A DNA stretch of 42,644 nt, taken from Deltaproteobacteria bacterium (lineage in GTDB: Bacteria; Desulfobacterota; Desulfobaccia; Desulfobaccales; 0-14-0-80-60-11). Both the position numbers and the translations under genes were made by a program. Location: assembly GCA_021813445.1 (NCBI GenBank), contig JAKAKP010000053.1, positions 1 through 42,644 of the forward strand, given 5' to 3'. The notes beneath the pieces were generated by a model. The model was not told the origin of the DNA, ran no database searches, and saw only the letters and a list, made by a program, of their open reading frames with translations. Below, piece after piece: positions 8,521 to 15,894 of the stretch; positions within the stretch are counted from its first letter, which is position 1; every line of letters starts with the position of its first letter.

Positions 8521-8690
8521 AAAATCCATTTGAGAAACCCTTCGAGGGTAAGCCTATGAGGATTTTCAGAAAAAATTATTACAAATGCAGGGAGTTTCGG
8601 CCCCAGGGCGAGGTCGAAACATCTCCCACTTTCGAAAACCTAACGGGTTTTGTGTTTTTAAGCTCTTAATATCCTGGAAAAATATCCAGG
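8521..8690 (-). other. Structured 5' leader of the hmc transcript
   Basis: The predicted hmcA untranslated leader (about 8489-8703) holds several self-complementary stretches. They are CCTGGA-N6-TCCAGG (8673-8690); a 10-bp stem with a 3-nt bulge (8590-8599 with 8615-8627); and AAAATCC/GGATTTT (8521-8527 with 8560-8566) enclosing ACCCT-tcg-AGGGT. The last ends on the minus strand in a run of T, so it could act as a weak attenuator or mRNA-stability element. No known riboswitch class is recognised. Together with the promoter entry this accounts for most of the 500-bp gap between hmcA and the hemerythrin gene; I see nothing else in 8740-8848. Confidence 0.4.
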
Positions 8691-8703
8691 TTAATGCAAA
8701 TCT

Positions 8704-8737
8704 TTGTGCATCATAGCACAATTAACTGCTCTGTCAA
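8704..8737 (-). promoter_or_regulatory. hmc promoter with operator-like palindrome over the -10 box
   Basis: On the minus strand TTGACA (8732-8737), a 16-bp spacer and TATGAT (8710-8715) form a near-consensus sigma-70 promoter. The -10 box is the central 6 bp of a perfect 18-bp inverted repeat, TTGTGC-ATCATA-GCACAA (8704-8721). Half-sites of the TTGTG type with this spacing are used by Rex (NADH-sensing repressor) and Crp/Fnr-family regulators. The position on the -10 box favours repression and hence a Rex-like control, which is inference. Transcription would start near 8703. Confidence 0.65.
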
Positions 8738-8989
8738 CCGAATCCTGTCCAGAAAAACAACACCACCAAGATTTATTTTAGATCTGTACAATTTATAAAC
8801 AATATCACAAAAATGTCCTTTAGCCCACCCCGGGGCTTGCCCTGGCAATTGCCTTTTTGAACCTGGAATTTCTAGATTATTGCCTGATATTACCGGTCGT
8901 TAGGCCCGGCAGACTCCGTTCAAATTTCCGCCAGGTTTCCACCTTGTCTTTATTTAATGATGAATTACCTTTCATGCAAGGAGAGAGCC

Positions 8990-9679
8990 ATGAAAATTCT
9001 CGATTCCCCGGAGAGCAGGCGCAGTTTTTTGAGACGCGGCGGCAGCCTCATCGGCCTGACCGCGCTCAGCAGCCCCTTGGTGCTGTCGGGTTGCCGGGAA
9101 CAGGAAGAAAAAGCCGGGGAGGTAACGGCCCCCGAGGACCTGATGCGGGAGCACGGGGTGTTGCGCCGCGTCTTTCTCATCTTTGACAACCTGGAGGCCA
9201 GGCTGAAGCAGGGGCAAGGATTTCCGCCCCCGGTGCTCCCCGACGCCGCGGGCATGATCCGCCGCTTTATCGAAGACTACCACGAGAAACTGGAGGAAGA
9301 CTACGTCTTCCCACGCTTTGAAAAAGCCGGGAAGCTGGTGGAGCTGGTGCAGACCCTGCGCCGCCAGCACCAGGCGGGGCGGAAAATCACCGATTTTCTC
9401 CTCTCCCCCGGGGCAGCCGCTGACAGCCAAAAATTGGCGGCCTCCCTCCAGGCTTTCACCAGGATGTACCGCCCCCACGCAGCCCGGGAAGACACGGTGC
9501 TCTTTCCGGCCTTCCGTTCCGTGGTCTCCCCCAAGGAGTTCTTGGAATTGGGGGATAAATTCGAAGACCAGGAAGAGGCCCGGTTCGGCAAAGGGGGTTA
9601 TGAAAAGATCGTGTCCCAGGTGGCGGATCTAGAGAAGACCTTGGGCATTGAAGACCTGGCCCAATTCACTCCAGTTTAA
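8990..9679 (+). CDS. Tat-exported hemerythrin-like lipoprotein
   Basis: A 229-residue protein from ATG 8990, supported by AAGGAGAG seven bases upstream. Residues 7-31 (SRRSFLRRGGSLIGLT..., ending LSGC) combine a twin-arginine motif with a lipobox, so it is probably a lipid-anchored protein facing the periplasm. The mature part has the four-helix hemerythrin pattern of di-iron ligands: MREHGVLRRVF, YHEKLEEDYVFPRF, LRRQHQAG and RPHAAREDTVLFPAF. Such proteins bind oxygen or nitric oxide, or repair iron centres. It diverges from hmcA across a 500-bp gap, so the two may share control, and an oxygen-protective role for the periplasmic redox proteins is plausible. A weak -35/-10 pair (TTGCCT 8849, TAGATT 8873) could drive it. 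Confidence 0.85.
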   Translation: MKILDSPESRRSFLRRGGSLIGLTALSSPLVLSGCREQEEKAGEVTAPEDLMREHGVLRRVFLIFDNLEARLKQGQGFPPPVLPDAAGMIRRFIEDYHEKLEEDYVFPRFEKAGKLVELVQTLRRQHQAGRKITDFLLSPGAAADSQKLAASLQAFTRMYRPHAAREDTVLFPAFRSVVSPKEFLELGDKFEDQEEARFGKGGYEKIVSQVADLEKTLGIEDLAQFTPV

Positions 9680-9744
9680 TACCGTTTTTCGTTAAAAAAA
9701 GGGTGAGGGGGGGCAGAGGCAGGCGCGGGCCAAAGTTCAACCGC

Positions 9745-10533
9745 TTACTCCTTCCAGGCCGCCACTGCCAGGCGGCGGCTGAGTGCGCCCCGCTCCCCGG
9801 CTGCACCCGGTTCCCTGCCTGGCATCACCGCCACCCGGGCAAAGCCCGCGTCTTTGAGATGTGCTTCCAGGTCTTGGGGTTCATAAAGCCGCACCTGGTA
9901 GACGCAATCCCGGACAAGACCTTTTTGGAAGGAAAGGACCAACTCCCGGCAGACAAGATGCTCCGGGGTGAGCCAGCGGCGGCGGCAGACCACCAGGTCC
10001 CCGGGCGCTTCGTGCCAGGTTTGGGGCGGCAGATGGGCCCGCACGTACCCGGGATCTGCCACTTCCAGGAAAAGCCGGCCCCCGGGTGGCAGCAGACGGC
10101 AGGCTTCCTCCAGAATCCGCAGATCATCCCCCCGGGTGGCCCCATAGCCGAAGGAATTGGCCAGGCACAAGACCGCCTGAAAGCTTCCCCCGCCAAAAGG
10201 CAGGTTGCGGGCGTCCCCCCGGACAAAGGCCACCGCGCCGCCCTCCCTCCGGGCCTGGGCCCGGCCCCAGGAGAGCAGCGGCAGGGAGAAATCCAACACC
10301 AGCACCCGGCCGTAACCGCGCCGGGCCATTTCCAGGGCATGCCGCCCCTGGCCGCCGCAAAGGTCCAGGATGGCTTCATCCGGGCCCAAATCCAGGGCCT
10401 GGATGGCCGCATCCACCTCCCGCCGCGTCTGTTCCGGATCCAGGACGCTCCGGGCATCAGTCTGGAGATAGGTCTCATCGAAGAGGGTGCGCCACCAATC
10501 AGGGGGAACGGGGGGGATGGAAAGATTATTCAT
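9745..10533 (-). CDS. Class I SAM-dependent methyltransferase
   Basis: A 262-residue protein from ATG 10533; an in-frame TTG further upstream lies inside a heptamer repeat and is rejected. The Rossmann core shows motif I, AILDLCGGQGRHALEMARRGYGRVLVLDFS (about residues 54-83), then FVRGDARNLPFGGGSFQAVLCLANSFGY (motifs II-IV) and LLPPGGRLFLEVADPGYV. This is the usual layout of class I methyltransferases; relatives with a 'LCGGxGRH' motif I are mostly uncharacterised small-molecule or quinone-type enzymes. The substrate cannot be told. The gene is monocistronic by spacing, convergent with the hemerythrin gene and separated from the next minus-strand gene by a 145-bp inverted heptamer repeat. Confidence 0.82.
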   Translation of the reverse strand: MNNLSIPPVPPDWWRTLFDETYLQTDARSVLDPEQTRREVDAAIQALDLGPDEAILDLCGGQGRHALEMARRGYGRVLVLDFSLPLLSWGRAQARREGGAVAFVRGDARNLPFGGGSFQAVLCLANSFGYGATRGDDLRILEEACRLLPPGGRLFLEVADPGYVRAHLPPQTWHEAPGDLVVCRRRWLTPEHLVCRELVLSFQKGLVRDCVYQVRLYEPQDLEAHLKDAGFARVAVMPGREPGAAGERGALSRRLAVAAWKE

Positions 10534-10547
10534 AGCTGCCTTGAATA

Positions 10548-10692
10548 GTTCAAAGTTCAACGTTCAAGGTTCAAGGTTTCTGTGGGATGCATCCAACACC
10601 CGGTCAACTCACCGGCTTTTCATATCTTACGAGTGGGCTAGAAGATTATGAAGGACCGACCAACTTTGAACTTTGAACTTTGAACCTTGAAC
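10548..10692. repeat. Inverted pair of heptamer tandem repeats
   Basis: Four copies of GTTCAAN (10548-10575: GTTCAAA, GTTCAAC, GTTCAAG, GTTCAAG) face four copies of the complementary NTTGAAC heptamer (10665-10692: TTTGAAC three times, CTTGAAC once), about 90 bp apart. The unit matches the short tandemly repeated type known from cyanobacteria. The pair can fold into a long stem between two minus-strand genes. The rest of the gap holds nothing recognised. Confidence 0.8.
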
Positions 10693-10721
10693 TTTTAGGC
10701 CCAAGCTAAGAATTCTTAGAT

Positions 10722-12152
10722 TCAAAACCCCGCGCCCCGGAAATTATACAGCCCGTCAGAGACCATCAGGGCCGGCCGGCCTTCCCAGGGGGCCAGGCGG
10801 GCCAGGGCCTTTTCCTCCGGGGTAATGGGAGCCACATCCTCCAGCTTCCCCTGCCGCCACCATTTCTCCAGGATCTGGGCATCCCGCCAGAGGTGCTGGG
10901 CATAGTGCCGCAGGCCGGCCAGATGCTGCCATTTCAGCAGCCGGGGCTTCAGGCTGGTGGGGATGGGACCCGGGAGGTAGGTAAAACCCATCTCCACGGC
11001 CCGGTGGTTCACTTCCTCCTGGATTTCCAGAAAAAGCCGGGGAGAAAACTTTTCCAAGGCCCGGTTAAAGAGGTCGTCGGCCTCCTGGAGGTGCAGGTCG
11101 CTTTGCAGCAGGGCGAAAGACTGGGTGCCGCCCCCGGAGCCGACATTGGTGGGAATGTCTCCAAACCGGCCCAGGAAGCCGATCAGGCCCTGGTCGGTGA
11201 TGAAACAACGGAAATCGGTCTGGCGGGGTTCGAGGCGGATCTGTTCCGGGGCGGCGTCCACCGTGGGATATTCCTCCTGCCAGGTCTCCAGGGGCACCAG
11301 GGACTGGACGATGTAGCCGCCGTGGGCCAGGGCGTCCTGGATGGCCGCCTCCGGGTCCATGATCCTGGCCCCCACCATGATGCCCTGGCCGGAATAGCCT
11401 TGCACGGCTTTGAGGATCAACTGCGGCAGATGCCAAAGGGTCCACTCCAGCAGGTCGGCAATCTTTTCCCCGTCAGGCCCGGTGGTGCTCCGGGGGTAAA
11501 GCAGCCGGGTCCAGGGGGTGCGGCGCACCGTGCTGGCCGACAAATGCAGCCGGTGATGGCCGGTGATGGCCTCGAACACGCTTTTGACCCCCACTGGCTC
11601 CATGCCCCGGGGATTGACCAGGAGGCCGTGGCGGATCGCGGCCTTGACCGGATTGATATTGATTTCCCGGCCTATCTTGAGCAAGGTGTCGTTGTTGAAG
11701 TCCATGTAGATGAGGGTGACCGCGCGGCCCTTGAGCCGCACCCGGCCCCGATAAAGGGTCAGGTGCTCCGGCGCGGCCAGCGCCGCTTCCACCCCCTCCA
11801 GGGAATTCAGGTACTGCACCAGGCGCTGGTTCTCAACCACCTGGTCCAGGGTCTCGATTTCGGCCAGGAGCACGATAAAAGGGGGAACTTCCCGGCCATG
11901 GCGGGCGATATGGGCCCTAAGCAGCATCTGGGCAAAGGGCCGCGCCGGATGGAAATAGGGGGAGCGGTAATTCAGGCCAAAGGGGAGGCCGAGGTGCGGC
12001 CGCAGCCGCTCCCAGGCCAGATGTCCCAAATGCTGGGCCATCTCCTGGTAATACCAGCCCCCGGGGCTCCCCAGGTTCCATTCGCAATGAAACCCCGGGA
12101 GCCGCTCTTCAAACCACCCCTGGATTTTTTGTTGGAGTTTGAGCAATTTCAT
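10722..12152 (-). CDS. ATP-grasp-like protein, unknown substrate
   Basis: A 476-residue protein if started at ATG 12152 (MKLLKLQQKIQGWF). An upstream in-frame start exists, but its 16 extra residues (NENRKPKTKNQRP) are encoded by a heptamer repeat and are probably not translated. The C-terminal half has ATP-grasp-like features: LILKAVQGYSGQGIMVGARI (about residues 246-265, a glycine-rich phosphate-binding loop with Lys), GGYIVQSLVPLE, DFRCFI and GDIPTNVGSGGGTQSF. The N-terminal half (PFIVLLAEIETLDQVVENQR) resembles the pre-ATP-grasp region of glutathionylspermidine-synthase-like proteins. It would join a carboxylate to an amine or thiol at the cost of ATP; the substrate is unknown. It lies 54 bp downstream of the DUF885 gene and may be co-transcribed. 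Confidence 0.6.
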   Translation of the reverse strand: MKLLKLQQKIQGWFEERLPGFHCEWNLGSPGGWYYQEMAQHLGHLAWERLRPHLGLPFGLNYRSPYFHPARPFAQMLLRAHIARHGREVPPFIVLLAEIETLDQVVENQRLVQYLNSLEGVEAALAAPEHLTLYRGRVRLKGRAVTLIYMDFNNDTLLKIGREININPVKAAIRHGLLVNPRGMEPVGVKSVFEAITGHHRLHLSASTVRRTPWTRLLYPRSTTGPDGEKIADLLEWTLWHLPQLILKAVQGYSGQGIMVGARIMDPEAAIQDALAHGGYIVQSLVPLETWQEEYPTVDAAPEQIRLEPRQTDFRCFITDQGLIGFLGRFGDIPTNVGSGGGTQSFALLQSDLHLQEADDLFNRALEKFSPRLFLEIQEEVNHRAVEMGFTYLPGPIPTSLKPRLLKWQHLAGLRHYAQHLWRDAQILEKWWRQGKLEDVAPITPEEKALARLAPWEGRPALMVSDGLYNFRGAGF

Positions 12153-12160
12153 AGATGGTC

Positions 12161-12195
12161 TTTGGTTTTTGGTTTTCGGTTTTCGGTTTTCGTTT
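12161..12195. repeat. Heptamer tandem repeat (TTyGGTT)
   Basis: Five consecutive 7-bp units: TTTGGTT, TTTGGTT, TTCGGTT, TTCGGTT, TTCGTTT. They fill the 54-bp gap between two minus-strand genes and extend an open frame upstream of the ATP-grasp-like gene. The reverse complement of the same unit recurs at 30780-30805. Confidence 0.8.
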
Positions 12196-12206
12196 ACCAA
12201 TCTAAT

Positions 12207-13847
12207 TTACCCGGCTGCCTCTTTCAACCTTTTTTCCACCCAGGTTAAGGGGAGTTGGCCGCCTCTGAGGAGGAGGTCGTGGAACCGGCCCAGGCCCAAG
12301 GCGGGAGCGTACTCCTCCCGGAGCCGCAGGATTTCCCGCAACCCCAGGGTGTAGCACAGCTGGTAGCCGGGGTTGAGGGCCAGTTGCAGCACCTGGAGCC
12401 GGGCGCTTGCCTCCGGGTAGCCGGCCTGGGCCAGGCGGCGGCAGCCCTCCTCCAAATCCCAGCGGCCCCGGTGCAGCTCCAGGTCCACCTGCCCCCGCAG
12501 GGCCCGCCAGAGGCGGCGCTGCCACCCCACCAGGAGATGCCCCGGGGTTTTCTCCAGATAACCCTCGCTCAAGAGCAGGGTTTCGGCATAACAGGCCCAG
12601 CCCTCATAGTATAAGGGAGATTCATAATGCCGGGCCACCGCGCCGGTCAGCGACAGCCGCAGGGTGTCCAGGAAATGGTGGCCGGGCACGGTCTCATGGG
12701 CGCTCAAGAAAGGGCAGTGGCGCTGGTGGTGCGCCCGGTCTTCCAGGTCCGGGCTGACATAGAAATATCCCGGCGCCTCCTCCGGCGGCCCCCAGGCCGC
12801 GGCATAGGAGGCCGAGGACCGCAGGCTCCGGAGATAGAGGGGAGTGGCCGCCACTGCCACCCGTCCCCGGGGGGGCGGCAGGACCGGGGAATCCTCCCAG
12901 AAGGCCCACAGGCACTCAATCTCCCGGCGGTAGAGGTCAAGAAGATCCCCGGGGGGCTCCGGGAGGGGAATTTTTTCCAGGGCCGCAGTCCAGGAGAGAC
13001 CGGGGCTGAGGTCCTGGGCCGCGGCCGCCAGCGCAGTCTGGCTGGCGGCGATTTCCTCCTCCAGGATGAGAGCGGCCGCGTCCAGCCCCTGGTCCCAACC
13101 CCAGGACTGTGTCAAAATTTCCAACAGTCCTGTCGCACCCCGGCTGTAAGGGGCTTTGGCGGGCAGGGCCGAGACTTTCTCCCATAGTCGCTGCAGCGCC
13201 TCAGAAACCTCGGACAACCGCGACCGCAGCGACTTTCCCGTAAATCCCCGGGCCGTAAAAAACCCCGGCAACACCTCGTCAAAAAACCGACGCGCGTCGG
13301 CAAAAGCTCCGGCGGCCAGCAACTGGGTGGGAAGGTTAAGGGACTGAATCTGCTGTTTAGCGCAGGCAAGTAACTGGCTTACCTGGAATAAAAGCTCTGT
13401 TAGTTTTTTTTCATCCCCCTTGGCCAACTGGGGAGTCCCCGCCAAGATCGGAGCCCAGACCAGGGACGCGACCTTCAGATAGAAGAAGGGGTCTCTGGCC
13501 CACGGGCCAGCGGGACCCAACTCCCGGAGCACGCTGCCCAGGGAGTGGCGGAGGAGCACGGCCTCCGCGGCCAACGCCGGAGCCTTGATTTCCGGGAGAA
13601 GCGCCGCCAGCCGGGCCTGCCACTCCGCCACCTGCGCGGCTGCCTCCTGGACGGCGGCAGCCTCCAGCACCGGGGCCTGCCACCAATCTGCCGGAGGCAC
13701 CGGGGCCCGGGGAAAGAAGATGAATTCGTCGTGGCGGCATAAGGTGGGAAATTTCCGGGCCAGATAGCGAAAATAATCTCCGGCCAACCCGGTCAGAGCC
13801 GGGCCGGCCGGTTCTGAGGGACCCAGGGAGCCGGAGATAAGAGACAA
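12207..13847 (-). CDS. DUF885 family protein, metallopeptidase-like
   Basis: About 546 residues. The zinc-peptidase-like motif HETVPGHHFLD (about residues 376-386) is followed by YYEGWACYAETLLL (about residues 410-423), the paired HExxPGH and EGWAxYxE motifs of DUF885 proteins. The C-terminus (NPGYQLCYTLGLREILRLREE) is also typical. Members are thought to be metal-dependent peptidases or esterases; most are untested. No signal peptide is visible, although many relatives are exported. The start is uncertain: the longest frame opens with TTG 13847, 17 bp after the upstream lipoprotein gene stops, without a clear ribosome-binding site, and an internal start would shorten the N-terminus. Likely co-transcribed with the lipoprotein upstream. 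Confidence 0.78.
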   Translation of the reverse strand: MSLISGSLGPSEPAGPALTGLAGDYFRYLARKFPTLCRHDEFIFFPRAPVPPADWWQAPVLEAAAVQEAAAQVAEWQARLAALLPEIKAPALAAEAVLLRHSLGSVLRELGPAGPWARDPFFYLKVASLVWAPILAGTPQLAKGDEKKLTELLFQVSQLLACAKQQIQSLNLPTQLLAAGAFADARRFFDEVLPGFFTARGFTGKSLRSRLSEVSEALQRLWEKVSALPAKAPYSRGATGLLEILTQSWGWDQGLDAAALILEEEIAASQTALAAAAQDLSPGLSWTAALEKIPLPEPPGDLLDLYRREIECLWAFWEDSPVLPPPRGRVAVAATPLYLRSLRSSASYAAAWGPPEEAPGYFYVSPDLEDRAHHQRHCPFLSAHETVPGHHFLDTLRLSLTGAVARHYESPLYYEGWACYAETLLLSEGYLEKTPGHLLVGWQRRLWRALRGQVDLELHRGRWDLEEGCRRLAQAGYPEASARLQVLQLALNPGYQLCYTLGLREILRLREEYAPALGLGRFHDLLLRGGQLPLTWVEKRLKEAAG

Positions 13848-13864
13848 GAGAAGAGCAGCCGCGC

Positions 13865-14278
13865 TTAGTGAGACGCGGGGCCGGGGTTGTCTTGCACCGG
13901 AATCATGAGATTATCCCAGCCCTGGCGGCGGCTGAGCCCTGCGGCATGATTGGTGAGGGCAGTCAAAAACCACTGCTGCCGGCCGTCAGGGCGCTGGAGC
14001 AGTTGGAACCGGGCCTCATAAATCGTCTGCTTTTGTGATTGTTCCCCGGGGTTCACTAATAATACATAGGCTATCCGGGAATGGCCGCCGTCATCTCCGG
14101 GTTGATAAAATCCATAGAATTCCACCACCTTACAATAGGCGGGGTTCCAGTTATCCAGGGTGTATTGGGCCGCGGCGGCGCTCAGCGAAGGGGCCGGAGC
14201 GGCAAAGGAAGAGCACCCCATCAGGATTACCAGAGCCAACCAGACCATGGATTGATAGCGCCAGGCGACGGGCTTCAT
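13865..14278 (-). CDS. Small lipoprotein, unknown function
   Basis: A 137-residue protein with an N-terminal hydrophobic helix ending in a lipobox (VWLALVILMGCSS, Cys at about residue 22), then a linker rich in Ala, Ser and Pro. The mature part (YTLDNWNPAYCKVVEFYGFY ... IAYVLLVNPGEQSQKQTIYEARFQLLQRPDGRQQWFLTAL) looks like a beta-rich periplasmic domain. No family is recognised. AAAGGAG precedes the ATG. It is followed after 17 bp by the DUF885 gene, suggesting one transcript. Confidence 0.65.
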   Translation of the reverse strand: MKPVAWRYQSMVWLALVILMGCSSFAAPAPSLSAAAAQYTLDNWNPAYCKVVEFYGFYQPGDDGGHSRIAYVLLVNPGEQSQKQTIYEARFQLLQRPDGRQQWFLTALTNHAAGLSRRQGWDNLMIPVQDNPGPASH

Positions 14279-14358
14279 CTTCTATCACTCCTTTCAGGTT
14301 GAAGGCACAGCCGGGGAGAACCCGATCCTGCCGGTTACGGCTAATAAAGTTTACAGAT

Positions 14359-14844
14359 TTAATTCCCCAGCCCGGCTTTCTGCAGCCAGCCCTTGATCAG
14401 CCGGTGAGCCGCCGGGCCTTCGGCCACCAGCTTGCCCCGGGGGTCGAAGATCATGAAATAAGGCACTGATCTGATATGGTATTGCTGCACCAGCGGGGAT
14501 TGCCAATCAATGCCCCGCACCGCCGGGCGGTTGATATTCAATCTGATAAACTGCACCTCCGGCATGCGGGCCGCCAGCTTCTCCAGGAGCGGAGCCATCT
14601 TTACGCAGGGATAGCAATATGGACTGTAGAAGTCGATGGCCGTGGTGCGATCCCGGCTTAGAAGAGACTGGATTGCCAGCGTCTCTCCACCCCGGCCGGA
14701 ATTACCCTCCTGCACCTGGGCCGCGGCCGGGTAGGCCCCTACTCCTAAGAGGGCCCAGACCACAGCTGCCCCAATGATCCAGTTGCACCCATGGTGCCCA
14801 GTTCTAGACCCTTCATAATCACGCGTCTTATTCTTGTCAATCAT
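14359..14844 (-). CDS. Exported thioredoxin-like protein (CYPC active site)
   Basis: A 161-residue protein. A charged start and a hydrophobic helix (WIIGAAVVWALLGVGAYPAAAQ, about residues 22-43) indicate export. The thioredoxin fold follows, with TTAIDFYSPYCYPCVKMAPLLEKLA carrying a C-Y-P-C redox motif (about residues 77-80) and the cis-proline loop RSVPYFMIFDPRGKLV. It would act in the periplasm in thiol-disulfide exchange, possibly in cytochrome c maturation or disulfide reduction; the partner cannot be told. It is 80 bp upstream of the lipoprotein gene on the same strand. It is unrelated by sequence to the selenocysteine-containing thioredoxin-like protein at 36724-37302. Confidence 0.8.
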   Translation of the reverse strand: MIDKNKTRDYEGSRTGHHGCNWIIGAAVVWALLGVGAYPAAAQVQEGNSGRGGETLAIQSLLSRDRTTAIDFYSPYCYPCVKMAPLLEKLAARMPEVQFIRLNINRPAVRGIDWQSPLVQQYHIRSVPYFMIFDPRGKLVAEGPAAHRLIKGWLQKAGLGN

Positions 14845-15116
14845 TCTTCCGGGTCTCCGGGGCCGGTGTCCAGAATTGAGGGCAGGCCGTTCCGTTTACC
14901 TTCCAACTTACTCTTTTCCCAGAATTTTTTCTACCGCCCCACCCCAATTTAAACCATAATCATCCTTTTTGATAATCCCGGTGCAATTTTTGCATAAACA
15001 TATCCCAGATGACAAAAAAAGGGCAATTCTTGCCTGGCGCGCCCTGCAGCCCCGGGCCTCCTGAAAGGCAGGGAAGTTTCTGGCGCCGCCTGGAGAATGC
15101 AAAAACCTCTTGATTG

Positions 15117-15866
15117 ATGGACAAGGCCATGATTTCTCAGAAAAGATGGTGGAAAAAATTCTTCCTGGCGTTGGGTTTTGGGGCCATTATCCTGGCCGGA
15201 ACCCCAGGTTGCGAAGCTGTGTGGGACCATGAACCCTACCTGAGCCAACCCAAGATTCACGCCGGGCCTCAGGAAGTCTTTCTCAAAACCGAGAATCCGA
15301 GCCTCCGCGGCCTGCGCCTGGCGCTGTTGCCTTTCCGCGTCCCGGCCCAGGTGACGGATGTGAGCTATTCCATCACCGAAGTCTTCCACCGCCAGCTTCT
15401 GGAAAAAAGGCCTTTTCTGGGCGTGGTCCGGATCCATCAGTATTACAATTCCATAGCCGAGGCGCAAAAACTGGCCAAGGAACAGGGTGCGCAACTCATG
15501 GTGCTGGGAGAGGTGCCGTATTTCATCGACAGCGGCACCGCTGGCAAATCCGGGATACAGGTGGATTTACGGGTCGTAGACGTCAGCACCGGCCAAACCG
15601 TCTGGTATCTCTCGGATAATATCCTGGCCCAACCCGCGCCCATGATGGACCTCTGGGTCACGGAAACCAAGCCCAAGCCCAGTCCCAGCGTTTATTTCCT
15701 GGTGGATACCCTGGCGGCCCGGATGACTTTGGCCCTGGTCAGGGACCTGCAGCCGACGGAGGCCAAGGCCATGGCCCAGAGCACCCGTTCTGGCAGTCAG
15801 AAGCCAGCCTCCCAAGGGATTTGCAATCCCAATGAAGGGGATCTCCCGGAGATTTGCCGTCCGTAG
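15117..15866 (+). CDS. Envelope lipoprotein with a CsgG/TolB-N-like domain
   Basis: About 249 residues. ATG 15117 or ATG 15129 (MISQKRWWKK, with AAGG just upstream) are both possible starts. A basic stretch and hydrophobic helix (FFLALGFGAIILAGTPGC) end in a lipobox cysteine near residue 33. The mature part reads LRLALLPFRVPAQVTDVSYSITEVFHRQLLEKR, then LAKEQGAQLMVLGEVPYFIDSG and GIQVDLRVVDVSTGQTVWYLSDNI. This order (a 'LPF' strand, a helix, 'A...G...vlGev', 'V.lRvvD..tG') is that of CsgG/LpoB/GNA1162-type lipoproteins, which act at the outer membrane. The exact role is unknown. It is a single gene, convergent with the next one. Confidence 0.65.
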   Translation: MDKAMISQKRWWKKFFLALGFGAIILAGTPGCEAVWDHEPYLSQPKIHAGPQEVFLKTENPSLRGLRLALLPFRVPAQVTDVSYSITEVFHRQLLEKRPFLGVVRIHQYYNSIAEAQKLAKEQGAQLMVLGEVPYFIDSGTAGKSGIQVDLRVVDVSTGQTVWYLSDNILAQPAPMMDLWVTETKPKPSPSVYFLVDTLAARMTLALVRDLQPTEAKAMAQSTRSGSQKPASQGICNPNEGDLPEICRP

Positions 15867-15894
15867 ACCGGGCGTCCCCCCGGGGCCGCAGAGG

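Noticed and set aside
10533-10560. Upstream TTG start for the methyltransferase
   Set aside because: The extra residues come from the heptamer repeat, so the ATG at 10533 is preferred.
10548-10692. tRNA T-arm (GTTCAA motif)
   Set aside because: The GTTCAAN strings are a 7-bp tandem repeat; no acceptor, D or anticodon arms can be built around them.
14908-15102. 64-residue minus-strand frame in the gap before the 15117 lipoprotein
   Set aside because: No ribosome-binding site, no motif, and composition like random GC-rich sequence.
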